From: a virus
Direction: 5' to 3' (one strand)
Virus record (IMG/VR): IMGVR_UViG_3300045972_000344
Coordinates: 1-61,328 of that record
DNA: 61,328 nt
Of the stretch, positions 7,747-16,592 are shown piece by piece (positions within the stretch are counted from its first letter, which is position 1; every line of letters starts with the position of its first letter). Made by a program: the position numbers and the translations under genes. The notes below the pieces were generated by a model. It had not been told where the DNA came from. It made no database searches and saw only the letters and a program-made list of their open reading frames with translations.

Positions 7747-9210
7747 ATGGGATTCGGCGCATTCATCCTCGGTCTCACTGGCCTCCAGGCCGATGTAGAC
7801 GCCTTCAACAACCTAAAGGTCAACCTCCCGGCCACGCTCACGCAGGCTGGCTACGCGATCATCGCGGGGCAGATCCCCGGCTCGCCGAACCAGAACCGCA
7901 TCGTCAATGTCTCCGCTGAGGGCCGCCCCCATGTGGCCCTCGACCGCCCGATCTTCTACATGAACTTCGCGGGCTCGGCGACCTCCGCGAACGCCATCCC
8001 CCAGGACGCCCTGAAGCAGACCGCCACGACCATGACGGCCGCTGCGGGCTCGCCCTCCAACGGGTTCCTGCTGCTGAATGCCTCCGCGATCAACACCACC
8101 GCCACGGGCATCCAATACCAGACCTACGCGACCTTCGCCACCTACGCGGGCTTCGGCACTCGATATGAATTCGAGGCTGCCACGGTCAACGCCGGAAGCG
8201 CCGCCAACAAGACCATCGAACTGGGTTCGTTCCTGACGACCGATGCAAAAACGCCCGGCATCCTGGACGGCTTCTGCTTCCGCTGGAATGCCTCGGGTGA
8301 GTTCCGGGGCATCATGTCGATCAACGGCACGGAGACCTCCACCGCCCCGCTCGCTATCCCCTCGGACAATGTCATCCACCGCTACACCATCGTGGTGAAC
8401 CAGGGCGGCCTGGATTTCCTCGTGGACGGGCTCTGGGTCGCCACCCTGGCTGTCCCCACAGATCAGGTCGGCCCCGGCTTCCAGCCCAATCTTCCCCAGG
8501 CTGTCCGAGTCTACAATTCGGTCGCCACCCCCACCCTGGCCCCGCAGCTTAAGGTGGCCGAAATGTGGGTCACCCAGTGCGGCGTGGACTGGAACAAGCC
8601 CTGGGCCCACATCAAGGCCGGGGAAGGCCAGCACTGCTCCAATGTCCCCTTCGGCACGGCCATCGGCGAGACCACCAACGGTGGCAACGCCGTGGCGATC
8701 CCTGCGACCGCCGTTGGCTCCAACACCGCCGCACTCCTGAACGCTCTCGGTGGCACCGCCCGCATGACCGCCCAGGTGACCAATGTGGCCGCCGCTGGCG
8801 ATAACATTTTCTGCTCGTATCAGGTGCCCGTGCAGTCCGCGACCCAGGGCTCCAAGCGCCTTGTGATCACGGGCGTCCGCATCGCCGCTTCGAACGGCGG
8901 CGCCGTCATCGCCACCACGCCGACCCAGCTTCTCTGGGGTCTGGCTTGGGGCCACACGGCCGTCTCCCTGGCGACCGCCGATGCCGTGGGCGCCAAGGCA
9001 CCGCGCCACATGAAGCTGGGTCAGATGTATGGTGCCATCGGCAATGTGATCGGCCAGGGCTACGACCGCGATCTGGTGGCGCAGTTCTCCACCCCCATCG
9101 TGGTGAACCCTGGCGAGTTCATCGCCGTGACCCTGCGGTTCCTGCTCGGCACCGCGACCGCCCTCCAGGAAGTCGTTGGCTGCGTGGGCTTCGAGGGCTA
9201 CTGGGAGTAG
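7747..9210 (+). CDS. Large beta-rich appendage/fibre protein
   Basis: The product has 487 residues with no signal peptide or membrane segment. It is strand-rich, with long Ala/Thr/Asn stretches. Residues about 60-280 resemble a jelly-roll or concanavalin-like wrapper (EFEAATV, LGSFLT, FLVDGLWVATLAV), a fold used for glycan binding by fibres. The C-terminal 150 residues form a second strand-rich unit. AAAGGAGC precedes the ATG. A receptor-binding or decorative role is inferred from fold-like features and neighbours. Confidence 0.6.
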   Translation: MGFGAFILGLTGLQADVDAFNNLKVNLPATLTQAGYAIIAGQIPGSPNQNRIVNVSAEGRPHVALDRPIFYMNFAGSATSANAIPQDALKQTATTMTAAAGSPSNGFLLLNASAINTTATGIQYQTYATFATYAGFGTRYEFEAATVNAGSAANKTIELGSFLTTDAKTPGILDGFCFRWNASGEFRGIMSINGTETSTAPLAIPSDNVIHRYTIVVNQGGLDFLVDGLWVATLAVPTDQVGPGFQPNLPQAVRVYNSVATPTLAPQLKVAEMWVTQCGVDWNKPWAHIKAGEGQHCSNVPFGTAIGETTNGGNAVAIPATAVGSNTAALLNALGGTARMTAQVTNVAAAGDNIFCSYQVPVQSATQGSKRLVITGVRIAASNGGAVIATTPTQLLWGLAWGHTAVSLATADAVGAKAPRHMKLGQMYGAIGNVIGQGYDRDLVAQFSTPIVVNPGEFIAVTLRFLLGTATALQEVVGCVGFEGYWE

Positions 9211-9236
9211 TGGCTCCCCCCGGGAAGGAGTAACCC

Positions 9237-9950
9237 GTGGGCCTTCTCCTCGCCCTCCAAGGAACCGGAACGACCGCCGCCGCCCTCGCGGCGGCTGGTT
9301 CGTCTTCATCCACGGGGAGCGGGGCGCTCACCACGGCCATCCGGCTGCTGGCCGCCGCCTCGGTTCTGGCGACCTCGACCGCCGACCTCACCACTTCCGC
9401 CGCCTCCCCCGCCATCTCCGCCTCCGGGGTTTCCTCCAGCAGCGGCACCGCCGCCCTCACGGCCTCGATTCGCCTCACAGCGGCCGGGGCCGAGTCCTCT
9501 ACGGGGGTTGCCGCCCTGGGGATGCCCTCGGCGCTCCTGGGGGCCTCTGGCGCGTCCAGCGCGTCCTCCACGGCTGCCCTTTCAACCTCCGGAGCCAAGT
9601 TCTCCGCCGCAGGGGTCAGCGGGGCCAATTCCACGGCCGCCTTCACCGCGTCCATCCGGTTCGTGGCCCAGGGCCAGGAGTCCTCCCAGGGCACGGCCGC
9701 CCTGACCACCTTCCAGGCCCTCGGCACCGCCCCGGGGTTCGTAACCTCCTCCGGGTCCGCGTCTCTCACCGTCCCCCGCCTGCTGTTCGCGGATGGGTTC
9801 GTGTTCTCCTCCGGGACGGCCGCGCTCTCCACGAGCGGGATGGAAGTGAAGCCCGCCGCCCCGGGCCGGGAGTTCCCCGTGTTCTCTGATCCCCGCGTGT
9901 TCAATGTCTACGCCGAGTCCCGCTTGATGGAGGTCCACAATGACCTGTAA
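9237..9950 (+). CDS. Ala/Ser/Thr repeat protein of the appendage block
   Basis: The product has 237 residues, mostly Ala, Ser, Thr and Gly. About eight degenerate repeats of roughly 25 residues carry a core such as SSGTAALTASIR (compare SSSTGSGALTTAIR and SSASSTAALSTSG). The repeats run to about residue 200, after which a normal sequence with FPVFSDPRVFNVYAESR ends the protein. The GTG start at 9237 follows AAGGAG. The repeats look like a fibrous or decoration shaft with a C-terminal cap. Repeat number may vary between related phages. Confidence 0.6.
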   Translation: MGLLLALQGTGTTAAALAAAGSSSSTGSGALTTAIRLLAAASVLATSTADLTTSAASPAISASGVSSSSGTAALTASIRLTAAGAESSTGVAALGMPSALLGASGASSASSTAALSTSGAKFSAAGVSGANSTAAFTASIRFVAQGQESSQGTAALTTFQALGTAPGFVTSSGSASLTVPRLLFADGFVFSSGTAALSTSGMEVKPAAPGREFPVFSDPRVFNVYAESRLMEVHNDL

Positions 9951-10278
9951 TTCCGATGCGATCCGCGAGCAGGCCCCGACCTCCCACCTGGACTACGGCT
10001 TCAATTGGGCCACGGCGCCCCTGGAGACGGGCGAGACCCTGGCATCCTCGACCTGGGATGTGGACCCCGTCACCGTGCCCCCGCTCGTGCTCGACAACCC
10101 CGGCCTGATCATGCCGGATGGCACGGAAGCCACGGGCGCGGGCGCCACGCGCTCGGTCGTCTGGGCCTCGGGAGGCTTGGCGGGCCAGGACTACACGGTC
10201 ACGAATCGCGTGGTGACTACGATGTCCCGGGGGGATTCCCGCTCGTTTGTCCTGCGGGTGCAGGAAGTGCTGGGGTGA
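9940..10278 (+). CDS. Phage fibre/adaptor-type structural protein
   Basis: The product has 112 residues. The pattern YGFNWATAPLETGETLASS followed by a Trp-containing strand and VVWASGGLAGQDYTVTNRV is that of a widespread short phage virion protein with an Ig-like fold, often near fibre genes. It overlaps the end of the repeat protein and ends inside the convergent leftward gene (62-base overlap). An adaptor joining appendage parts is a reasonable inference. Confidence 0.65.
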   Translation: MTCNSDAIREQAPTSHLDYGFNWATAPLETGETLASSTWDVDPVTVPPLVLDNPGLIMPDGTEATGAGATRSVVWASGGLAGQDYTVTNRVVTTMSRGDSRSFVLRVQEVLG

Positions 10279-10528
10279 AGGGCAGGGCCGGGATCTCCCC
10301 GATCCCGCCCTTCTCCTGCGCCTGGGCCATTGCCTCCATGTGCCAGGACCAGTGATCCATGGCGTCCGGGTGCTCCTCCAGGTGCTGCGCGCCGTAGCGG
10401 CTGTGCATGTGGTGGGCGCCGTCCTGCAGCAGCTTCCGGTAATCGTGTTCCGCCGCCTGGGTCTCCAGGTCGGTTTCGGCGAGCGCGCGGGCCAGCCCGT
10501 GGCGGGGATCGGCTTCGGGGGTCTTCAT
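10217..10528 (-). CDS. Small His-rich helical protein
   Basis: The product has 103 residues, helical and rich in His, Ala and Glu (EHDYRKLL, HHMHSRYGAQHLEEHPDAMD), with a Pro-rich tail. The style matches the large His-rich protein at 16593-20645. The start at 10528 overlaps the upstream stop. It is the last gene of the long leftward block, and its end overlaps the convergent gene at 9940-10278. Function unknown. Confidence 0.55.
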   Translation of the reverse strand: MKTPEADPRHGLARALAETDLETQAAEHDYRKLLQDGAHHMHSRYGAQHLEEHPDAMDHWSWHMEAMAQAQEKGGIGEIPALPFTPALPAPAGQTSGNPPGTS

Positions 10529-10686
10529 TGGAGCCTCGCTTGGTCGAAGGTCATGGTGTCCACCGGGGCGAATTCATCCACGCGAGGGTGCTGGCACCCG
10601 GCCATGACGAGCCACCCGCACTCCGGGCAGGCGTAGCTGCCCCGCCTCAGATCGGTGTCTTCGGGGTGGTGCTGGCATTGGCTCAT
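10525..10686 (-). CDS. Small zinc-ribbon protein
   Basis: The product has 53 residues. Its core SYACPECGWLV is a CxxC knuckle, supported by C4, H6 and a later CQH, a plausible zinc site. The ATG at 10686 overlaps the stop of the giant helicase gene and its own stop overlaps the next start, so the three are translationally chained. Function unknown. Confidence 0.6.
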   Translation of the reverse strand: MSQCQHHPEDTDLRRGSYACPECGWLVMAGCQHPRVDEFAPVDTMTFDQARLQ

Positions 10687-13600
10687 GCGGCATCCTCGGT
10701 CTGCTGTGCCTTCCGGGCCCGGAGCGCGCGGAGCGTCATCCCGATCCCGCTGTCGTCCAGGTATCCCTCTTTCGACTGGTAGATGCCAGCCAGAACCTGC
10801 TTTTTCTGCACCCGGGCCCGGGCGTTCCGGTCGTAGGCGTGGTCAGCCAGCAGGTTGGTCACCTCCACATCGGAGGTCTGGCCCAGGCGGTCGATGCGCG
10901 CCGTCCTCTGCTCGTGGGTCTTGTAGGTCATCGGCTGGTCGAAGTGGATTAGGTGCTTCCCGCGCTGAAGGTTGGCACCCGTGGCCGCCGCGTCCGAGGC
11001 GATCAGGATGTCCGCCGTGGGCTCCCGGCCCGGCCCGCCCTGGAAGGCTGCCAGCTTGCCCGGCTTCTCCCTGGAGGAGTCCTTGCCGCTGATGGACGCC
11101 ACCCGCAGGCCCGCGTCCTCCATGGCCTTGTGGAGCGCCTCGACCGCTTCCAGGCGGTGCGCGAAGAGGACCACGGGCTTGCCTTCGGCGATGCTCTCCC
11201 GGGCCATCTTCACGGCGGCTGCCATCTTGGCCCCGCCGATGTTGATTGCTCGGTCCATGGCCGCCTCTCGGAAGGTGCCGACCGCCTTGCGCACCCCCTC
11301 TGCGATGGCCGGGTATTCCTCCTCCGGCTTCCCGATGAAGGAGCGCGGGGCGAGTTCCTTGGCCCATTTCAGGGTGTCTTCCCCGAGGCGCAGCTTCCCG
11401 GCCGCCTTCTCGATGGTGGCGATCTGGGTCTGCTGGTCCGCGTCCAGGCCGATGGTCTCGTCATGGTGGTGGGCCACCTTCCCGCTGCCCACGCGCTCGG
11501 TGAAGAAGTAGCGCGACAGTTCGCCCTTGAGGCCCCGCCGCGAGATCGCCGAGTCGGATCCGTAGCGCCGCAGGAATTCGTCTCGCCCCTGCCTCGGGTA
11601 GCGCACGGGATCGATCTTGTGGAGCCAGTCGTATGCCTCGCTCGGGTCGTTCTTCACCGGGCTCCCGGTGGCTCCGATGTAGTGGCTGGCGTTGTGCCCG
11701 TGGGCATCGATGATCTTGGAGAGGAGGCTGTCCGGCTTCCCCTTCCGGTTCAGGGCGTCATGCCCCTCATCGATCATCAGGGCATCGAAGCTGGCCCCTT
11801 CCTTGGCGAACGCCGCCTTCAGGTTGTCCTTCAGATCCTCCGGGGTGGCGCCCATGGCCCACTTCGCGGCATCGTCCTCGCTGATCCCCCGGTGGGACGC
11901 CAGCAGCTTCACTGAATCGTCCCGGACGGCCGCGTGGGTCATCACCACGGCATGCTTCTCTGGGTCTCGGTAAGCCTGCAGGCGCTGTTCAAAGGATTCG
12001 CCCGGGACGGCATGCAGCTTGATCCCGGTGGTGGGGTCCAGGAAGTTCGCCGCCTCGGCTCCGAACTGCTCCTGAACGATGCTCGGCACGGCCATGAGGA
12101 TCTTTTTGCCCTGCCCACTGTGAACCAGCGAGGAGGCGGCGCCCATCATGATCCCCGTCTTCCCGCTCCCGGCCCCGTAGAACAGCCCCATCCGGTGCAG
12201 GCTGTTGAACGCCTTGATCCCCCGCTGCTGGGCCCGGAAGTCCCGCCCGGTCCCGGCATCGTATCCCATGTGCATGCCCTCCTGGACCTTGACGGGCTTC
12301 ATGCTCCGGCTCTGAAATGGGGCCGATGCGTTGGGCATAGCGGCCGACAGTTGGGCCTCGATCCGCGCGCCCAGGCGGTAACGCTCGCCCGGCGCCGCTT
12401 CCGGCTTCTCCCATTTCTGGGGCTCATCGCTCTCGGGAGCACCCGACAGTTCATCGGAGCCGAAGAGAGCGCCCCCCTGCCCGAAGAGCCCGGCTTCGTC
12501 CGCCTGCTCCATGCGCTCGCGGACATTGACCGACCGGAACTTCCCGGCGCCGCCGCGCTGCATCTTGGCCTGCTTCGACCGCCGCTCCGCTTCGAGTTCG
12601 GCCGCCTTCTCCGCCCCGGCAGTCGCCTTGAGGTGCGTGGAGTAGTGGGCGATGTCCCCCGTCCCCATCTGGAGCACCTTGCCCGTCAGCTTGGAATAGT
12701 GGCCGTGGAACTTCTCTGCGAGGCTGCTCTGCATCTCGCCCTGGATCGATTCGGTGGCCGCCTTGAGGCCGCCCATCTTCTCGATGTAGTCCGCCCAGGG
12801 GCTGTGGGAATCGATGGCCGCGAGGCGCCGCTCCAGCAGGGCCCGCTGCTCCCCGTGGGCCGCCGCGAAGGTGGACCCTTCCGCCGGGGCCGGGCCGAGG
12901 TCGTCAAGCTGCTGCTGCAGATCCTGGCGCTGGGCCTCCCCGGGGGAGTTCTTGCGGATGATGGCGTTCTTTTTCCGCTGGTATTCCTGATACTCCGGGC
13001 TCTCGGTGGGGCCCATGTCCTCGAAGAGGCTCATGCCCCCGGTGGTCTCATCGAACTGCTCAGGGGCCGGGCCCAGGGCCTGGAGTGCGTTCGCCAGATC
13101 CTCGCCCTTCTTCCCGTGGTGCTCCCGGTAGAACCAGTCCCGGATGGCGTGGCGCTGGATCGTGGTGAGTTCCCCGATTCCGGCATGCGCAGCCTGCAGG
13201 CGGGGGTCTTCGGCGATGGCCCGGTGCAGGGCCTCCCGGAAGTCCGGGTGATCTGGGTCCAGGGTCTGCCCTTCCAGGGTTCCGGTGTCCCCGCTGGAGT
13301 CCAGGAACTTCCGGCCGAGGGCATCGATGCTCGCCTGGATCTGCTTCGGCTCCCGCATCTTCGTCTTGTAGACCGTGTGCCCCGCGCTGTCCCGCACGAC
13401 CTGCCCGTTGTGCATCTCGGCCACGGGCTCGCCCTGCTCATCCCGGACCATCTCGTGGGTGGGGACCAGCTTGTTGATGGTCTCCTCCATCTCCCCGTGG
13501 AGGTGGGGGGGGATCATGTCCCGCAGGGTCACGCCCCGCAGGTCCGAGTTGATGTCCGTCCCACGGTGCCCGTCCGCCCACCGCTGGCCGATGTAGCGCG

Positions 13601-16013
13601 CGATGGCAGGCTCCAGGTGCTGGGAATCCGCCCCCTCTGGGAGTTCGACCTTCCGGTTGAAAACGGGCGGCTCCATGAGTTCGTTGTCGTAGCGGCTGGG
13701 CGTCCGCTTGGCGAAGCCTGGGGGGATGTATCCCTCCTCATCCATCTCGCCCCGCTTGATGCTGAGGGCCAGTTCCCGCTCCGCCACGGCCGCGTGGTCG
13801 ATGGGCTTGATCAGCTTGTCCTGCCCGGCGCCCGGAATGGTGAGGACCGCCTCGCCCCCCTCGTGGTCTAGCTGGTAATCGTTCGGCATGAGGCCCATGG
13901 CCGCCGCCGCCTGGATCGCCCGTTCCGGGGTGCTCCGGCCGAGCGGAACCTGCAGGTTCTCCGCCGGGGTGCTCTGCAGGGCCGCGATGAGGGCCGCCCG
14001 CGCCTCGAAGCGACCAAGGGCGCCGCCCAGCACCGACCGGGCCTGCTTGAGCGCCTCCACCCGCGTCTTGTGCATCTCCGCCGCCGCCGCGAAGTCCTTG
14101 GGGGTGCTGAGAAGCTGTTCCTTCATGGTCTGGGCTTCCGCCCGCAGGCCCTGGGCCTCCTGGGTCGCCTGGGGCAGATCGTTCTGCTGCTCCTGGAGGT
14201 GGTGCGTCTCCAGGGCCTCCAGGATCGTCTTCTGGTCCGCAGGCTCAAAGCGCGACCGGATGGCCCGGCTCAAGACCTGGGCCGCGCACTCGGGCCCCAG
14301 GGTCTCGACCGTGTCCCGGTCCAGGAGCCCGGCGCCGAAGACCGCCAGCCCTGCCTCGTGGAGCGCCGTCCAGGCCGCGCTGCCCCGGGAGGCCGCCATG
14401 CCCTCCTCCTCACTCCCGTCCCAGGCGCCCTGCAGGGTGCTGCTCTCCGGGTTGGCCTTCTCCACTTCGTCCAGGAACTGGCTCACATGGGAGCGAAGGA
14501 TCTGCTCGGTCAGGTCCGCGACAAGAGCCTCTTTATCCTCGGGAGAAGGCTCGGAGGCTGTCGCCAAGAACCCCGGTTGAAAAACGCGCCCGGTCTTGGC
14601 CGCGACTGCCTCCTCATACGCCTCCCGGAGCGCCGCCCGTGCCTTGAGCATGCCCCCGAGGTTCGCATTGTCTGCCAGCGCATCCTTGATGGCCGTGGCC
14701 GTGGCCTCCGCCCTGCGCTGCTGGAGTTCCTTCGTGGCGATGTGGGCCTGGACGGCTGCCTGGGTCTGCTCCTCATTCCGGGGTGCCCCGGGCTCGGCAG
14801 GGTTGACGCGCGGGGCCAGCCCCTGGGATTCCTTCCATGCGGCCGTGGCGCCGACCAGCTTCTCCGCCGTCAGGCCGTTGGCTTCGGCGCGCTCTCGGAT
14901 CGCCCGGTCGTATCCGGGGCCCTTGTCCTGCTGGGTAGAGAGGATCGTGTCGATGGCGAGGCCGGGGGTGAGGTCGCCCCCCACTTCGGCGAGCCCGGCC
15001 GCGACCCGCGTCTCGGCATCGAGGGTGATCTTCCGCTGGGCTTCCTTGCAGGCCGCGAACGCCTGCTTCAACCGCTCCCGGTGGTAGGCACGGGCGACCT
15101 TGGGGTCTGCATCGGGGGTGTTGCTGAAGAGGTCCGGGGCCTCGGCTGCCTGGGAATCGTCCCCCAGAACCTGCTTGATGAAGGCGTCCTCCGCCTTCTT
15201 CCGGTGTTCCTTGGCTTGGACCGACTGCTGCACATGGGCCTCGCGCTGCTCGGGGGTCATGGCCTTGAGGGCTTCCTTCTCCGCCTGCTGCTTGGCCGTC
15301 CGGCGCTCGGTCGACTCCTGCTTGTATTGCTCGGGGCTCTTGGTCAGGTTGATGCGGAGGAAGTTCAGCTTTCCCCCGGCTCCTCCCACCACCCGGTGAA
15401 GACCAGGATGGCCTTCCACGGGGCGAAGAAGAACCGCATTGCCCTTCGTCCCCGGCCCATTAGGATGCACGGTGATCCAGCGGTCCCCGCTCTGGGGCGG
15501 GGTGTCTGCCTTGGCGACTTCGAGAGGTTCCTTTTCAGGATCCACCGCTTCAGCTTTGATCCGTTTCCCCTCAAAGAACGCCTCCAGTCCCCCGTGCTCA
15601 TGGGGCTTGCCGTGGTGGTCATGGGCCGTCTCCGCCCAGGATTCGCCCTCGCTGATCCAGTCCTCCAGGCTCCCGTTCGGGATCTGGCGGATGCTGCTGA
15701 TCGGGTGCTGCCCGGCGGGGTAGTGCTTCATCAGGACTTCGGCCGCGTGAACCGGGCTGTCGAACCCGAGGAGCACCTTCTCCTCATCGTGCTCGCCGTC
15801 CGGGTGGGTTTGCCCGACCACGAAGACGCTGGGGCTGTCCTTGTGCGGGCCCACCCACGCCTTGACCTCCCGGCGCCCCTCGCCATCGAGCCCCTTGATG
15901 ATCCCCCGTCCGGCCTTCATGCGCGTCATCCAGCCGATGCCGTCCGGGCCCTTCCCCAGCTTGAAACCGCCGGGCTCGTGGGTCATCTGGATCGGGATTC
16001 CTGCGATGTCCAT
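10683..16013 (-). CDS. Giant polyvalent protein with SNF2-like helicase
   Basis: The product has 1776 residues. Residues about 1-125 look like the inorganic-pyrophosphatase-like domain of phage polyvalent proteins (VFVVGQTHPDG, DEEKVLLGFDS). At about 180-225 lies a module with VHPNGPGTKGN and VVGGAGGKLN, seen in other phage multidomain proteins. A long charged helical middle follows. The C-terminal third is a superfamily II helicase: GAGSGKT near 1285, IDEGH near 1414, ATGSP shortly after, and RTARIDRLGQ near 1709. I chose the ATG at 16013 because GGAGG lies five bases upstream; the ATG at 16034 is the alternative. DarB-like relatives are injected and protect phage DNA. That role here is inferred. 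Confidence 0.8.
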   Translation of the reverse strand: MDIAGIPIQMTHEPGGFKLGKGPDGIGWMTRMKAGRGIIKGLDGEGRREVKAWVGPHKDSPSVFVVGQTHPDGEHDEEKVLLGFDSPVHAAEVLMKHYPAGQHPISSIRQIPNGSLEDWISEGESWAETAHDHHGKPHEHGGLEAFFEGKRIKAEAVDPEKEPLEVAKADTPPQSGDRWITVHPNGPGTKGNAVLLRPVEGHPGLHRVVGGAGGKLNFLRINLTKSPEQYKQESTERRTAKQQAEKEALKAMTPEQREAHVQQSVQAKEHRKKAEDAFIKQVLGDDSQAAEAPDLFSNTPDADPKVARAYHRERLKQAFAACKEAQRKITLDAETRVAAGLAEVGGDLTPGLAIDTILSTQQDKGPGYDRAIRERAEANGLTAEKLVGATAAWKESQGLAPRVNPAEPGAPRNEEQTQAAVQAHIATKELQQRRAEATATAIKDALADNANLGGMLKARAALREAYEEAVAAKTGRVFQPGFLATASEPSPEDKEALVADLTEQILRSHVSQFLDEVEKANPESSTLQGAWDGSEEEGMAASRGSAAWTALHEAGLAVFGAGLLDRDTVETLGPECAAQVLSRAIRSRFEPADQKTILEALETHHLQEQQNDLPQATQEAQGLRAEAQTMKEQLLSTPKDFAAAAEMHKTRVEALKQARSVLGGALGRFEARAALIAALQSTPAENLQVPLGRSTPERAIQAAAAMGLMPNDYQLDHEGGEAVLTIPGAGQDKLIKPIDHAAVAERELALSIKRGEMDEEGYIPPGFAKRTPSRYDNELMEPPVFNRKVELPEGADSQHLEPAIARYIGQRWADGHRGTDINSDLRGVTLRDMIPPHLHGEMEETINKLVPTHEMVRDEQGEPVAEMHNGQVVRDSAGHTVYKTKMREPKQIQASIDALGRKFLDSSGDTGTLEGQTLDPDHPDFREALHRAIAEDPRLQAAHAGIGELTTIQRHAIRDWFYREHHGKKGEDLANALQALGPAPEQFDETTGGMSLFEDMGPTESPEYQEYQRKKNAIIRKNSPGEAQRQDLQQQLDDLGPAPAEGSTFAAAHGEQRALLERRLAAIDSHSPWADYIEKMGGLKAATESIQGEMQSSLAEKFHGHYSKLTGKVLQMGTGDIAHYSTHLKATAGAEKAAELEAERRSKQAKMQRGGAGKFRSVNVRERMEQADEAGLFGQGGALFGSDELSGAPESDEPQKWEKPEAAPGERYRLGARIEAQLSAAMPNASAPFQSRSMKPVKVQEGMHMGYDAGTGRDFRAQQRGIKAFNSLHRMGLFYGAGSGKTGIMMGAASSLVHSGQGKKILMAVPSIVQEQFGAEAANFLDPTTGIKLHAVPGESFEQRLQAYRDPEKHAVVMTHAAVRDDSVKLLASHRGISEDDAAKWAMGATPEDLKDNLKAAFAKEGASFDALMIDEGHDALNRKGKPDSLLSKIIDAHGHNASHYIGATGSPVKNDPSEAYDWLHKIDPVRYPRQGRDEFLRRYGSDSAISRRGLKGELSRYFFTERVGSGKVAHHHDETIGLDADQQTQIATIEKAAGKLRLGEDTLKWAKELAPRSFIGKPEEEYPAIAEGVRKAVGTFREAAMDRAINIGGAKMAAAVKMARESIAEGKPVVLFAHRLEAVEALHKAMEDAGLRVASISGKDSSREKPGKLAAFQGGPGREPTADILIASDAAATGANLQRGKHLIHFDQPMTYKTHEQRTARIDRLGQTSDVEVTNLLADHAYDRNARARVQKKQVLAGIYQSKEGYLDDSGIGMTLRALRARKAQQTEDAA

Positions 16014-16043
16014 GCCGTCCTCCGTGCTCGACATTCTCCCATG

Positions 16044-16067
16044 ACAAAGGCCCGGTTGCCCGGGCCT
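16044..16067 (-). terminator. Hairpin, probable leftward terminator
   Basis: Reading leftward, AGGCCCGG and CCGGGCCT form an 8-base stem with a GCAA loop, followed by a short TTTGT run. It lies between the Ig-like gene (16090-16443) and the giant helicase gene, so it may lower transcription into the latter. Confidence 0.6.
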
Positions 16068-16089
16068 CGTGTCACTTCCGTGCGGGGGT

Positions 16090-16443
16090 CTACGCCTTGG
16101 GGACGGGGGTGCCCACGGTGAAGACCACCTGAGTCGCGGGCAGGGGCGCGGGCGCCACGGCGGACACCGCGAAGTCCTGGCTTCCGCTCACGACCGATCC
16201 GTCCGGGTTGGTCCCGTGGACGGTGAGGGCCGAGTTCCCGGCCGCCAGACCCTGGACCGTGATCTCCGCCGTTTCGGCAGGGACCGAGGAGTCGTAGGGG
16301 GCGGTGAAGGCCGCGCCGATGACGCTGGGGTCACCGGGGACGAGGGTGATGTTGGTCACCTTGGCCGGGGCGCCGTTGGCGTCCAGGAAGGCGATGGAGA
16401 CAGGCACCTGCTGGGTGCTGTCGAGGAGGGCGGGGCTGCTCAT
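16090..16443 (-). CDS. Ig-like domain protein
   Basis: The product has 117 residues and is nearly all beta strand, with the spacing of a bacterial Ig-like domain (PVSIAFLDANGAPAKVTNI, then LTVHGTNPDG). Such single domains decorate phage capsids or tails. I chose the ATG at 16443 because GGAG sits seven bases upstream. The frame stays open to an ATG at 16596 that overlaps the previous stop as ATGA. That longer form would add a basic, hydrophobic and His-rich 51-residue leader, so it remains possible. Confidence 0.6.
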   Translation of the reverse strand: MSSPALLDSTQQVPVSIAFLDANGAPAKVTNITLVPGDPSVIGAAFTAPYDSSVPAETAEITVQGLAAGNSALTVHGTNPDGSVVSGSQDFAVSAVAPAPLPATQVVFTVGTPVPKA

Positions 16444-16592
16444 GGGGATGCTCCAAAAAAGGAAGGGGTGGCGGAAAGCTATTGTGACAGCGTTCCGGTG
16501 GTGGTGGTGACGGTGTAGAAGGTGCCAGATAATCTGGCGGAGCCTCCCGAGGATGATGTTCAGGACCGTGGCGAAGATGCGGAGGTGGCGCC

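Noticed and set aside
11934-16121. Long plus-strand frames opposite the helicase protein
   Set aside because: The minus strand shows ordered helicase motifs; the plus frames show none and have no ribosome sites.
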